Assembly: GCA_015146655.1 (NCBI GenBank)
Contig: VKHL01000035.1
Coordinates: forward strand, 157,228 to 221,227
Reading direction: 5' to 3'
Origin: Ochromonas danica
Taxonomy: Eukaryota; Sar; Chrysophyceae; Chromulinales; Chromulinaceae
DNA length: 64,000 bases
Translations under genes and position numbers: made by a program
The notes under the pieces: model-generated
Database searches by the model: none
What the model was told of the DNA's origin: nothing
The model's input: only the letters and a program-made list of their open reading frames with translations
Part shown: in pieces, positions 9,912-19,794 of the stretch
Layout of the letters: each line of letters begins with the position of its first letter
Position numbering within the stretch: position 1 is the stretch's first letter

Positions 9912-11030
9912 ATGTCAAGTCAAATGGATAGTAATCTTCTTTTAAAGTTAGCCTTAGGATATGAAAAGAAAAGACATTATGAAAAAGCAGAAGAAATTTA
10001 TCAACAAATTCTATTAAAAGACCCACAACATATTGAAACACTATTTGAATATGGTAGTCTTTTAGCAGTTATTAGATCAAATTTTTTAGAAGCTTCAAAG
10101 TTATTAGAACAATGTCTAACTTTACAACCTGATCATAGTAAAGCATTAGGTCTTTATGCTGAAGTTATGGAACATGTTAATCCTTCTTTAGCTAAAGAGA
10201 TTCATCAACGTGCATATTATATAGATCATTCTATTCAACGTTTACGTTCTTATGCTTCTTTCTTAGAGAAGATAGGAGAGTTTCAAGAAGCTGAAAAAGT
10301 GTATAAAGAAGGATTAGAACAGGAAAGAGGAGGAGAAGAAGGAGAAGGAAGTAGTAGTAATAGTAGTAGTAGTACTGCTTTATTATGTGCATTAGCATCT
10401 TTATATGAAGATACAGATCGAGATGATGAAGCAATAGGATGTTATCAACAAGCATTAGCAATAGATGGAAACTGCTTTGAAGGAATAGCAGGATATGCAT
10501 TACATCTATTCTATCAAGGAGATGAAAGACATGATCTAACAGCTGCAAAAGAAGCAGTTGAATTATTGGAACGTATCCCACCAGGTGAAAGACATGATCT
10601 TGAAAGAACTTATCTTTATAGTCAAGCGTTAGTAACAAAATTGGAAGGGTTAGGTGATAGTAGAGATGGACATTGTGCAGAATGTGGTGGAATGGGTAGT
10701 TTACGATGCAAGAAATGTAATAAAGTGTCTTATTGTGGGAAGGAATGTCAAGGAAAGCATTGGCAAAAACACAAAAAAGTCTGTGGAAAAGTGTTACCAC
10801 ATCCAAGTGAAGCACCTCTACATAAAGTTTGTCCAGTTTGTCGTATCGATTGTGATTGTCATGGTCCTTTGGCTGGGGAGGCTGCCTTTGGTATCCATGC
10901 AGAGAGTTGCATGCACACGATGCTAAATGTTCAGAATGAAGGAATTGGTTGTCCAGGTAATATGAGATGTATCTATATACTGCAACCGCCTGAGCAAGGA
11001 GGTTTGACGATACAACAGAAGAAAACTTAG
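9912..11030 (+). CDS. TPR-repeat protein with C-terminal MYND zinc finger
   Basis: Intronless, 372 residues from ATG 9912. The N-terminal 240 residues contain tetratricopeptide repeats with the usual spacing, such as ALGYEKKRHYEKAEEIYQQI, KLLEQCLTLQPDHSKALGLY, SFLEKIGEFQEAEKVYKEGL and LYEDTDRDDEAIGCYQQALA. A Gly/Glu/Ser run (about 138-154) encoded by AGT repeats is inserted between repeats. Residues about 252-292 form a MYND finger: CAECGGMGSLRCKKC, YCGKECQGKHWQKHKKVC. A further Cys-rich tail (CPVCRIDCDC...) may bind another metal. MYND fingers bind proline-rich peptides and TPRs bind partner proteins, so this is probably an adaptor. The specific role is unknown. Confidence 0.88.
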   Translation: MSSQMDSNLLLKLALGYEKKRHYEKAEEIYQQILLKDPQHIETLFEYGSLLAVIRSNFLEASKLLEQCLTLQPDHSKALGLYAEVMEHVNPSLAKEIHQRAYYIDHSIQRLRSYASFLEKIGEFQEAEKVYKEGLEQERGGEEGEGSSSNSSSSTALLCALASLYEDTDRDDEAIGCYQQALAIDGNCFEGIAGYALHLFYQGDERHDLTAAKEAVELLERIPPGERHDLERTYLYSQALVTKLEGLGDSRDGHCAECGGMGSLRCKKCNKVSYCGKECQGKHWQKHKKVCGKVLPHPSEAPLHKVCPVCRIDCDCHGPLAGEAAFGIHAESCMHTMLNVQNEGIGCPGNMRCIYILQPPEQGGLTIQQKKT

Positions 11031-11100
11031 TAACAACACCGTTTGTACCTTGTAAAATAAACCAATCATGCAATCTTCGCTTCTTGAAACAATCTAATGA

Positions 11101-12133
11101 CTACTTCCTTCGCACCCGTTTAGCACTATTATTAACCGATGATGGAGCTTTGTTATCTTTATTGTTATAGAATGCCAGTGCTTTGTCCGCAGTGCCTATT
11201 AGGGAAAGTGTAACATATGAGTGAGTCAATAACATGTGAGTGACACACTAACTCTACGAATGATGGAGTTGATTTCTCACCTGAATGAAAAATATCCGAA
11301 TCTGGTTTTCGATGAGCAAAAGAGCCTTGATCGGCTATTGGCTTGGCTAACACCAGTACTTCTAACGCTTGACTGTGAGCCAAAGAAGCTAAAAAGTTAT
11401 CTACAGGCATGTTGATAGGTAAATACGACATGATTTTTTCAACACTGCGTCCATTGATAAGATAGGCATGCAAGTTCCAGACATAATTCACTCGTAAGAA
11501 GATTGATTTGATAGGTTGAGATTTAAACTCTTTGCTTTTCCAAGGTAACACTCGTCCTAGATAGCAGATATCCGTTGATTTAGGTAGCCGCTGAATAATG
11601 TACTGAAGTTCTTCTATTAAGGAATTATGATATATAGTGCGCACATTCATTTGATTTGGTATGTCAGAGAAGTAAGTGGTTAGTGGATTTATTCGTAAAT
11701 GAGCATCATCCTCCATGATCAGAAAATAGTCTTTCAGAATATTCTGACTGATATTCCGATAAAAGAGCAAACTTTGAGAAAGCTTCTCTACGATTGGAGG
11801 AAGACCACTGTCTTCATCTTTGCCTTGAACATATAACTTCTCTATAGCTTTCCATATCAACAGATGACTCATTGCACACGCTCGTTCTGTGCTAGTCAGA
11901 GGCACGTCATTATTCTTACTGCATTTGAAGTCAAACTGACAGTTCAATGAAGTATTCCAAGAGGTGCTCACGAGCTTCTCTGGAACTAATGAAGGATCTC
12001 CTTTGAGACTCATCCCATCCACAGCAGGGAAACGTACAGCTGAAAACTTCCATTTTGCGCACTGAGATAGAGCACGTAGCCATCGATCAGGCCTTCGGTC
12101 CAAGTTAATAACAACTGCCAACGGCCCTCTCAT
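11101..12133 (-). CDS. GT25-like glycosyltransferase
   Basis: Two exons, 12133-11281 and 11195-11101, give 315 residues. The start at 12133 puts MRGPLAVVINLDRRPDRW at the N-terminus, which matches the opening strand and INLxRRxDR motif of glycosyltransferase family 25. Other landmarks are SAVRFPAVDGM, TSTERACAMSHLLIWK and the metal-binding acidic motif in YFLIMEDDAHL. The second exon supplies a short basic tail (AKRVRRK). Family members transfer sugars, for example galactose to hydroxylysine in collagen or in bacterial LPS; acceptor and donor here are unknown. No signal peptide is visible, so the location is uncertain. The start codon overlaps the predicted stop of the preceding gene after splicing. 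Confidence 0.75.
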
Positions 12134-15100
12134 AGAGTACAGTCTGGAAAGCAAGCTCTCTATTATAATATTGCATTGATCATGATTGTAAACAGAAATG
12201 AGGAATTCTCAAACATTATAATAATATAGCAATCACCTGTTCGAAGCAAACGACTGTGATTGCCCAGCACGAAGTGACGACGCTCTTTGATTATTGAAAG
12301 CAATTGGATGTCAACATGCTGCTCCACCAAACGCCAGGGAGCTGGTACGGAGTGAATGATCCTGTCACAGGATAATAGTCAATCATAAGAAAACAATAAA
12401 AGGCTACCTCTATATGCTCACCTGAGAACCTCTAGTGCGCAGCTTATAATAGAAGTCATGGATTGCTGGCAATGTTGCTCATATAATTGCCGACAGAGAT
12501 GAATACACAGTCCTCGCAACTGATAGATGTAGATGAATACATGTTTCTCAACGAGGAACATGGCAATTAATAAAGCCAATTCTTCATAACATTTACGAAC
12601 CTTTTCCACAAGCATGATAACATCAGCAGAGATCATGGGAGTTGTCGACAAATTTGTGTCATTGGAATCAGGCTTTTCTTCTTCTATTTCCATGTTGAAA
12701 ATATCATCAATACTATTTATCCCCACATTCTTGTTTTGAGCATTGTCCTTGGTCTCAGGGAGAGTAGCTAAGTTGCAAAATGCTACGTTATACAGATAAT
12801 GAGATGCTATAGCATCCAGGCTTTCAATAACGCATTCCACCTCCTCACTGCGAATGCTACAATAATCTGCAAAGATAGCTAAAGAGTTGAAGAACTGACT
12901 TTGGCCTTCCATCTGCAATACAGCATGTATCTTTGAGTAGTAATGTTGGTTTGAATAGACAGTGAAATAGTTGTCTAGCTTGCTAACAACTATCCCATGT
13001 AGTACATTTTCATGTGGGAGCAAATGAGGTACCATACTGCGCAGATATTCTCTCATAGAATTCATCTTCGTGAAAACGGCTGCACTTAGGCGTGTACCAG
13101 TTAGAACGGCTCCTGTGCGAACGCCTACATTAGTATCGTCGAATATGTTCAAAATTTGACTCCATAACTTATTATGCACGAAGGAAAAAGTGTATTTTAT
13201 TGTGTCATATTCTGAAGACGGAGACGAGTTGACCAACACTTTACGCCACAAAACATCCGCAAATTGCTGCGAAGTAAGATGCGGTGAGGCAGGCAGAGCA
13301 GATTCAACCAGTATTGCATGACGAAAAATATCCTTTCCTGTTAGCTGTCCTTCTATTTCATCTCCCCTCTGCAGTATATCCTTGTGACGAACAACATTAC
13401 GCAAATACGAACCAACTCCACTAATAGAATTGGATAGATTCTGGAAACCAAGAAGTTCCCCTAAAGACAGTGCTTTGCCAGAGAGGGTGAGGTTGATAGC
13501 ATTGTAAATGTCCTTGTAACTCTCCCAAAACCCCTTCCATGTAAAGGAATGTATATCAACTACTGAACAGTCTTCGCCACCAAGCAGTTTGGATAATTGC
13601 GGATTTCTCTGATTCAGCAACAATGCGAGGTTCTTGATACTATTGTTCTTGCACATCATAGAGTAATTGTCATTCCAGTTCGATAATTCTTTGGAGAAGA
13701 CTTGATATTGTGTGCTGAACAAAGATATCAGATGTTTACTGGGATCAGATAGATCTTGTTTACAGCTCATTTGTAAGGCAAGAATGAATCCAGGAGCAAA
13801 GGGTGTCCAAACAAAGTGGGCAATATCATTCAACATTTCTTGCATGGAGCGGTTCCATCCCTAAGGAAAGAGTAAATATTGATAAATTTTCATTGACGTA
13901 ATGCTATCAAAGAAGCGATGTCAAAACTCACCGTTATTTGTCCGATTTGTAGTAAGAGATACAGCTCTACAAAATCATTCAAAGCTTGCCATGCTATCCC
14001 TCTTTGCAGATCCTCTAGAGTCTCGTTCACACCAACACTTCGCAGCTGGTAATGTTTGCAAGTAAGATTTTCGGGAGCTTTTGCGTCGCCATTTTCCTCA
14101 TCGTCAGTCTTCGAACTATTGCTTGTAGGCGGCTCATTCAACCCATCTTTAACTTCCAACTCCTCCCCAACTTCTTCCAACTCCTCAACTTCTTCTACCT
14201 GTTCGCGTTGGACATTATTTCCAACCGAAGTAATAACTTCCTCTTCATCGATCATCATCCAGGAATCTTCAACGTTTCCTGGATTTTCCTGACCACGTGT
14301 GGTACTCTTTGTTAAATCAGGAACATTTGTAGAAGTAGCCTTAGGAGATGGGGCACTATTATCTTCATCACTACCTTCTTCATCGCTACTGAAATTCATC
14401 CAACTTTCCATCTCTGCTCGGCGCTTCTTTTTTTCCTCTTCAACTATAGTTTGAGGTTCAAAAGTTGGAAAAGTTGGGATGGAAAGGGTATTGGAATATC
14501 CTTCCACAATTCTTGCAATATTTTCCAAGCTTTTGTTCATACCACATAACCAGCCATATAACGGCAAGTAATTTCGTGCTCTGGCTCCAGCTATAACACG
14601 AGCAGCGATGCTTTTGAACAAATCCAGGCCATATGCTTGGCCACTATTTTGATCATAACATATGGCCATAAATATATCCATAACCAACCGAATTCTATTT
14701 CCCAATGACCCACTTAAAGCCGTTGAATTGCTATTCTCTAACAAGAAGCTATCATACCAAATCTGAAAAGTTGTACCATCAATATCCTGAGAAAGGTATG
14801 ATATAATAGACTTTGAAAGGATTGCCACATCAATCGAGATAGCATATTTAGCGACAGTTCGATAGTTATTCTGATCTAATAGAGAAAATAACAAAGTAGC
14901 TCGTTCAGGTCCTTGAGCGTCTTTCAGTCTTGTGGTCATTTCTTGGGAAAAGCCTAGAGTACCTCGTTTGGGATCAAACTTCTCAACCTCGGTCAACACC
15001 CTAAATCCAGTGGTGTTATCAACACATATCAAAAACGGCAATGACAGATTCTTACTTTGATTCCATTGTAGATACTGGCTTCGATGAGATTGTCTCTGAA

Positions 15101-15853
15101 GATAACCTTACTTGTATCTGTGAAGGAATCGATAGCATTTCCTTTTCAAAATTTGATGAAGAATGACTGCCACCTGACTCCGACGACGTCTTCATCATAT
15201 CAGGTCGTGGAGGAATGCGATCGCTCTCCAGAGAATGTGGGAAAGAACTATTACAGTAATATGTGGCAAATATGGTAAGATATGAAAACATGACCTAACT
15301 AAGGAATAACTCACTTGGCGGTCTTCAATGAAGAGGAAGAAGAGGAAGAAGAACAGAAATTCTTTGTGGTAGATGGTATGTCTTTGACTGTGGAAACCAT
15401 TGATTGTGGCTGCTGCTTTTGTTGCTGTGCTCGTTGAGGTTGTTGCTGTGGATTGGAATAATTGCTACTGCTGACACTCTTCAGAAGCTTAGGAATAGCA
15501 CTATCTTCCTTTAACAGACTTTCAACCGGTTTATCATTGTTATCACGATGGTCATAGTCATCCACATGATCATCTCTATCCTCCTCTCTCAACCTGTACT
15601 GCTGCTGAGGGACTAAACGAGTCATACTAGCTGACTGAGTCATACTACTACTACTAGCAGCCACCTTCTCTTTCTTTTCATAGAAGACAATCTTCTTCTT
15701 TAATTCATCATTCTCACTTTTCAACTTTTCATTTTCTTCTTTTAAAACTTGAATTGCTTTATGAGCATTTTTAACAGCAAGCACCATTCGATCTAACATC
15801 ACTTGTTGTTCCGTAGAACCTTTCCCTTCTTGACTTTTCTGACTTCTTTTCAT
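12130..15853 (-). CDS. Large helical protein with N-terminal coiled coil, unknown
   Basis: Exons inferred as 15853-15315, 15247-15112, 15074-13932, 13860-12422, 12361-12237 and 12143-12130, all in frame, giving 1,131 residues. Residues about 20-55 form a coiled coil (AIQVLKEENEKLKSENDELK), followed by a Ser/Gln-rich linker. The rest is mainly helical with an acidic disordered insert (SWMNFSSDEEGSDEDN and a Glu/Val run). I recognise no family; the layout resembles large trafficking or scaffold subunits, which is only an impression. The third-exon junction requires a 37-nt intron, unusually short, so this join is the least certain. The last exon is tiny and ends in a TGA overlapping the next ATG. 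If the final intron is retained, the protein ends about 20 residues later. Confidence 0.65.
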
Positions 15854-16086
15854 CTTTATACTATTTTCTCAAGGTTCTAAAGAAAAGTTGACTGTCAATT
15901 AGTCTGAATATCATTCAAATTTGTTCTTCTTTCATTTGATGGACTTTTCAGAGAGCAACCCTGAAAATGACCAAGAAAATAGAAAAACTGTTTTCTAAAC
16001 AACGTTTCTGAAGATGAAAAACTCCCATTTTATAGTTAAGTTAAGAGGATAATACGGATATCATTCAGTTCATATATGGCAAGAAG
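15854..16086. promoter_or_regulatory. Divergent promoter region, helical protein / cyclophilin
   Basis: 233 bp between divergent starts. It contains GTTAAGTTAAG near 16035, about 45 bp before the cyclophilin ATG, matching the TTAACTTAA-type word seen near several other starts. Confidence 0.35.
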
Positions 16087-16813
16087 ATGAAGCAAGTGCT
16101 TATTATCGTACTATCTCTTCTATCCTTATCCTATGCTGCCTACAAGCATGCATTTGTGAAATGCGAGACCACTAAAGGTCCTCTCTTAATTGAAGTTTAT
16201 CCAGAATGGGCTCCCATTGGCGCCACACGCTTTCTCGACCTTGTCTACGATCAATTCTATACCAACATTGCCTTTTTCAGATCTGTAGAAGGATTTCTGA
16301 CTCAATTTGGTATTTCTGATAATCCTGACAAGCAACATTGGCATTCTGAAAACATTCCTGACGACATCAACCTCAACTTAGGCATTCAGAAGTTTGATGT
16401 TGCCTTTGCAGGCGCTGGCCCAAATACTCGCAGCACGCAGTTGTTTATTGCCTATGAAGATCAAGACCATCTAGGAAAAGAGCCATGGGAGACTCCTATT
16501 GGTAAGCACTGCTTCAGCTCTTCTGTGTATTCTCTTGCTAACCTACTTTATGATGAAAGGGAGGGTGGTTGATGGCGAAGAAACACTATATGCACTTTAC
16601 AAAGGCTATGAAGATATCCCTCCTTTTGGTAATGGTCCTGATCAAGAAAGGATATATCAGGAAGGAAATCACTATATTCGAGAGAATTTCCCTCTGACTG
16701 ATTTCCTCCTCTCTTGTGAGTTTGCTGGCTTTGCTGAAGCTGAAGCCGAAGTTGAAGAAAATGAAGAGGATAACGAAACACTAGATGATGTTAAAGGCCC
16801 TATTGACCTCTAG
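16087..16813 (+). CDS. Secreted or ER cyclophilin-type peptidyl-prolyl isomerase
   Basis: Two exons, 16087-16501 and 16560-16813, give 222 residues. The N-terminus is a clean signal peptide (MKQVLIIVLSLLSLSYAAYK). The cyclophilin fold follows: an IEVYPEWAPIGATRFLDLV opening, the catalytic arginine in AFFRSVEGF, the glutamine in FLTQFGI, and NTRSTQLFIAYED. The region that normally carries the conserved Trp/His (WLDGKHVVFG) is altered to LGKEPWETPIG, so cyclosporin binding is likely weak. The C-terminus is strongly acidic. No KDEL-type retention signal is present; the end is DVKGPIDL. Cyclophilins catalyse proline isomerisation during folding; substrates here are unknown. Confidence 0.87.
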
Positions 16814-16937
16814 ATGACGATTTCTTCTGTTCATCGTACTACCAATTTTCACTATATGTTAAATTAATGCTAGAGCTTTGAACGACGATTCTGTTGAACA
16901 CTATTTACACCAGATGCTGGATATTTTCTAGCTACAT

Positions 16938-17411
16938 TCATTGCAATCCTATATTGCGAAAAGGAGCATCCAGAGCAGCTAATGAAGGAGCCATTTCTTG
17001 AACCACTTCCAGCTTCTTTTGATAAACCACAAAGCTACCATGCTTATATCGATAGAGAAAGATAACCTTTTTGACTTTATAGATGCCACGGTGTCCTAGA
17101 TCCAGGAAGTCACCATTGGTGGTAGAGGCATCCAACGAGAAAGTGCCCAATTCCACTCCTAAGGTGTCCACGACCAAGAAAGGCAAAGAGTTACGATTAT
17201 CTCCTCTTTTCTTTTGCATTTTATTGTCCAGCGTGGTTCCCATAGAGGTCATTTGGTGGTTGTCCTCGTTCTCTATGAACTTTGAACTTGTCTGAAGAAG
17301 CGTAATACCATTGTTCCATCGGAAAACTGCCTTTCTCGATATCCAACTGTGACTATTCGTATAAAAGAACAAGATGACAATGAGTGCTAAGAAAACTCCA
17401 TCTTGTGTCAT
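16938..17411 (-). CDS. Small plastid-targeted protein, unknown function
   Basis: ATG at 17411 is the first true start; the in-frame codon at 17441 is TTG. The product has 157 residues. It opens with a signal peptide (GVFLALIVILFFYTNSHSWI) with an SHS|W context and a following basic stretch, the bipartite plastid pattern. The mature part has strand-rich sequence: PFLVVDTLGVELGTFSLDAS, then DLGHRGIYKVKKVIFLYRYK and KLEVVQEM. The LGHRGIYKV block looks conserved and functional, but I cannot assign a family. It is convergent with the cyclophilin gene. Confidence 0.6.
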   Translation of the reverse strand: MTQDGVFLALIVILFFYTNSHSWISRKAVFRWNNGITLLQTSSKFIENEDNHQMTSMGTTLDNKMQKKRGDNRNSLPFLVVDTLGVELGTFSLDASTTNGDFLDLGHRGIYKVKKVIFLYRYKHGSFVVYQKKLEVVQEMAPSLAALDAPFRNIGLQ

Positions 17412-18044
17412 CTTCTCATCTCCTACTGTTTGAGATGCCAACCAAATCCGAAATCAATCATCCACCAAATCAGAGAACCCAAAAGCTGCTGCTGACTCAG
17501 TCTGTCAGTGTTTTTCTTTTCTCACCAATTCCTTGGCTTTTCCACCGCGTTTTTTGGTTTTGGCGACGCGAGATTCGGTTCTGTTTCCGTTTCCCACAGA
17601 GCCGGTAAAAACCGGAAAGAGTGTAACAAAATCTAAATTCAAATAGCTTCACAGAATCGAACGATTCTTGCTCTTTCTTGCACCCAAGTTGTTTTGAAGC
17701 CCATTGATATGGTCCTTAGGAAGCTTTCAGTAGATTACGTGGGTTTCGTGCAAGGGGACCAAAAACAGACTCAACAACCCATGTGAATATGTAGCAAACC
17801 TAACGGAAAATTAGACGTGGAAATGGTCATTTCTGTGGCATGTTTGGTAAGAATGGGTATGACAGGGATAAGAAAGTTCGGAACAGGACTCATTACAAAA
17901 CTCTGTCATCCTTAGCAAACGACAAAGGAACCTTTTGCTCTCTTTTCTATCAATTTCAAACTATCTATACTATGTCATCGTGTATTGACTTACATACAAG
18001 ACAACAGTACAAACAAAGATGGACAAACAAGAGCGACTATTAGT
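17412..18044. other. Intergenic region between two minus-strand genes
   Basis: About 630 bp without a supported gene. Open frames at 17384-17608 and 17840-18043 (+) have no domain and lie in AT-rich, low-conservation-looking sequence. It must hold the promoter of the gene at 17411 and the 3' region of the TerC gene. Confidence 0.5.
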
Positions 18045-19533
18045 CTAACGTTTCGAAGAGTTATCCTCAACAGGAACAGGCTCATCATTACCATCCCACA
18101 AGCTCGCACCTATTCCGACACCTAGTATCCCCAAAACGACAAACAAACTCTCCAGCGGAGTAAGTATTTCAATGTCGAAAGTCTCAAACCCCAATTTGGC
18201 GGCTATCACGCCCAAGACCAACCCTACCGCCTGTTCAATAATGAAAACACATACGAATTGAAGAGAGATAAAATAATCAAGATAAAGCAATAGTTTACCT
18301 TCTCCAAATATTTCAACTCAGAAACAGCTTTAGACAAAATGCTGTAAAGAGATCGCAGACCACAAATTGCAAATCTACCACAATTTACATTATACCACAT
18401 ATGATCCCGATCAAAAGGCCCAACACAAAAAAGAATACTTACATGTTGGAAGTATAGACCACAACAGGATCTTGAGTCACTCCGAAAATCTGCAATGCAG
18501 GATTATTAGAACCATGAAAAAGAAGGAAAAGGAGGGGAAAGATAGCCTCTTACCGCAGGGACTGAGTCGAAAGCGAAAAGAATATCGCTTAATTCAACAC
18601 AAATGACACAGATAAAGAGAGGTGTAGCCATTCGAACACCATTCTCAACTGTGAAGAATCTGCTCAACACAAAGACAACAAATTGCACAATATAGCCTCA
18701 GCAATGATTGCACATATTGAAACGACAAAGAACATACTTGTCTCCATCAAGATTTGGAGTGGTACGAAAGAACTCTTGCGAGAATTTTATTAGAGGACTC
18801 TTTGAGAAATCCTGTGATTCATCATCGGACAAATACAAGAAAGGCGATTAGACCGCTTAAAACACACACCCATTTTCATTCATCATCATACCTCTTTATC
18901 ACCCTCTTCATCATTACTTAAAAGGATCTTTAGTGAAGAATAGGCCAATACGGCAGAGAATAATAATAAGACTTGGTGGAATTGTTGAATAGCTACAGAT
19001 CCCATTAATATGAAGAGACCTCGCAAGACCATTGCTCCAAAGATACCATAAGTTAGTACTTTCTGTTGAGCATGATCTTTTACTTTGAAATATTCAAATA
19101 ATACCAAGAAAACGAAAAGATTATCAATTGATAAACAAAGTTCTAAAATATATCCTGAACTGAATTCTATGGCAGCGGCAGGCCCTTTTAAAGCACCAAG
19201 AATAGCAGCAAACCCTGTCGCAGCTCCCATCCAAGACAGTGAGCGAATAAAATCTTGTTTAAGACTGTGTGAATTAGCATCTAAATCTTGTTTGCTAGAA
19301 TTCAAGATTGTCTTGGGTGGTGCATTGGGTATTATTCGACGCAATACATTATCATTATTTCTTGAATTGTCAAGCATATTAAGCGTAGTGGGTAGTTCTC
19401 TCCTGGTATAGTGATAATGGCGGTTAGAAAGTGACAAAGGCCTTAAGGTTGTCACCAAACCTGATTGTTGTGATTTCCATGCTTTCACGTTGAGAATGGA
19501 AAGAAAAGAAAGCAAAAGACAGATCAAATGCAT
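18045..19533 (-). CDS. TerC-family integral membrane protein, plastid-targeted
   Basis: Six exons: 19533-18892, 18811-18738, 18659-18554, 18489-18443, 18374-18299 and 18230-18045; they join in frame to 376 residues. A signal peptide (MHLICLLLSFLSILNVKAWK, cleavage before Trp) and a basic leader suggest plastid import. The TerC core has SSGYILELCLSIDNLFVFLV and CVELSDILFAFDSVPAV, each with the family's acidic residues inside membrane spans, then GLRSLYSILSKAV and a final pair of hydrophobic segments. Bacterial TerC proteins are linked to metal (manganese) export and tellurite resistance. The plant plastid homologue is needed for thylakoid membrane-protein insertion. Either role is possible here. 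Divergent from LRR gene 1. Confidence 0.92.
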
Positions 19534-19794
19534 GATCTCTGATATCTTCCGTCAAGAAAGGAAACTACAGAATCTAGGATGATATTGGTTGGTATTAGGA
19601 GGAGTATACACCTTAATGTTGTTGTTGTTGGCGATGGCGTTGATGATAATGGTCCACTTTGATCAAGATGATGATGAACCAAAATCCTCTGACCTGGCCC
19701 ACAAAACTCTCTTATATGGAGTTATAATCCACTCCCGTAGACTCCACTGTCAACAAAACTATTAACTTAAGAAGAGAATGACCTGGCTGATTCC
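19534..19794. other. TerC/LRR1 intergenic region with a possible signal-peptide exon
   Basis: An ATG at 19616 (+) opens a frame starting MLLLLAMALMIMVHF, which looks like a signal peptide and then runs for about 40 polar residues before a stop. LRR gene 1 otherwise lacks a signal peptide, so this could be its first exon, but I could not find a splice pair I trust. A TTAACTTAA word lies at 19763. Confidence 0.35.

Noticed and set aside
10231-11073. 280-residue antisense open frame over the TPR-MYND gene
   Set aside because: It is His/Leu/Tyr-rich and without domain features; it mirrors the codon bias of the sense gene, which has clear TPR and MYND motifs.
12143-13860. Fusion of the helical protein and the GT25 domain into one protein
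   Set aside because: The frames do not match across the splice; the frame leading into GT25 has a TGA in the preceding exon with no ATG after it.
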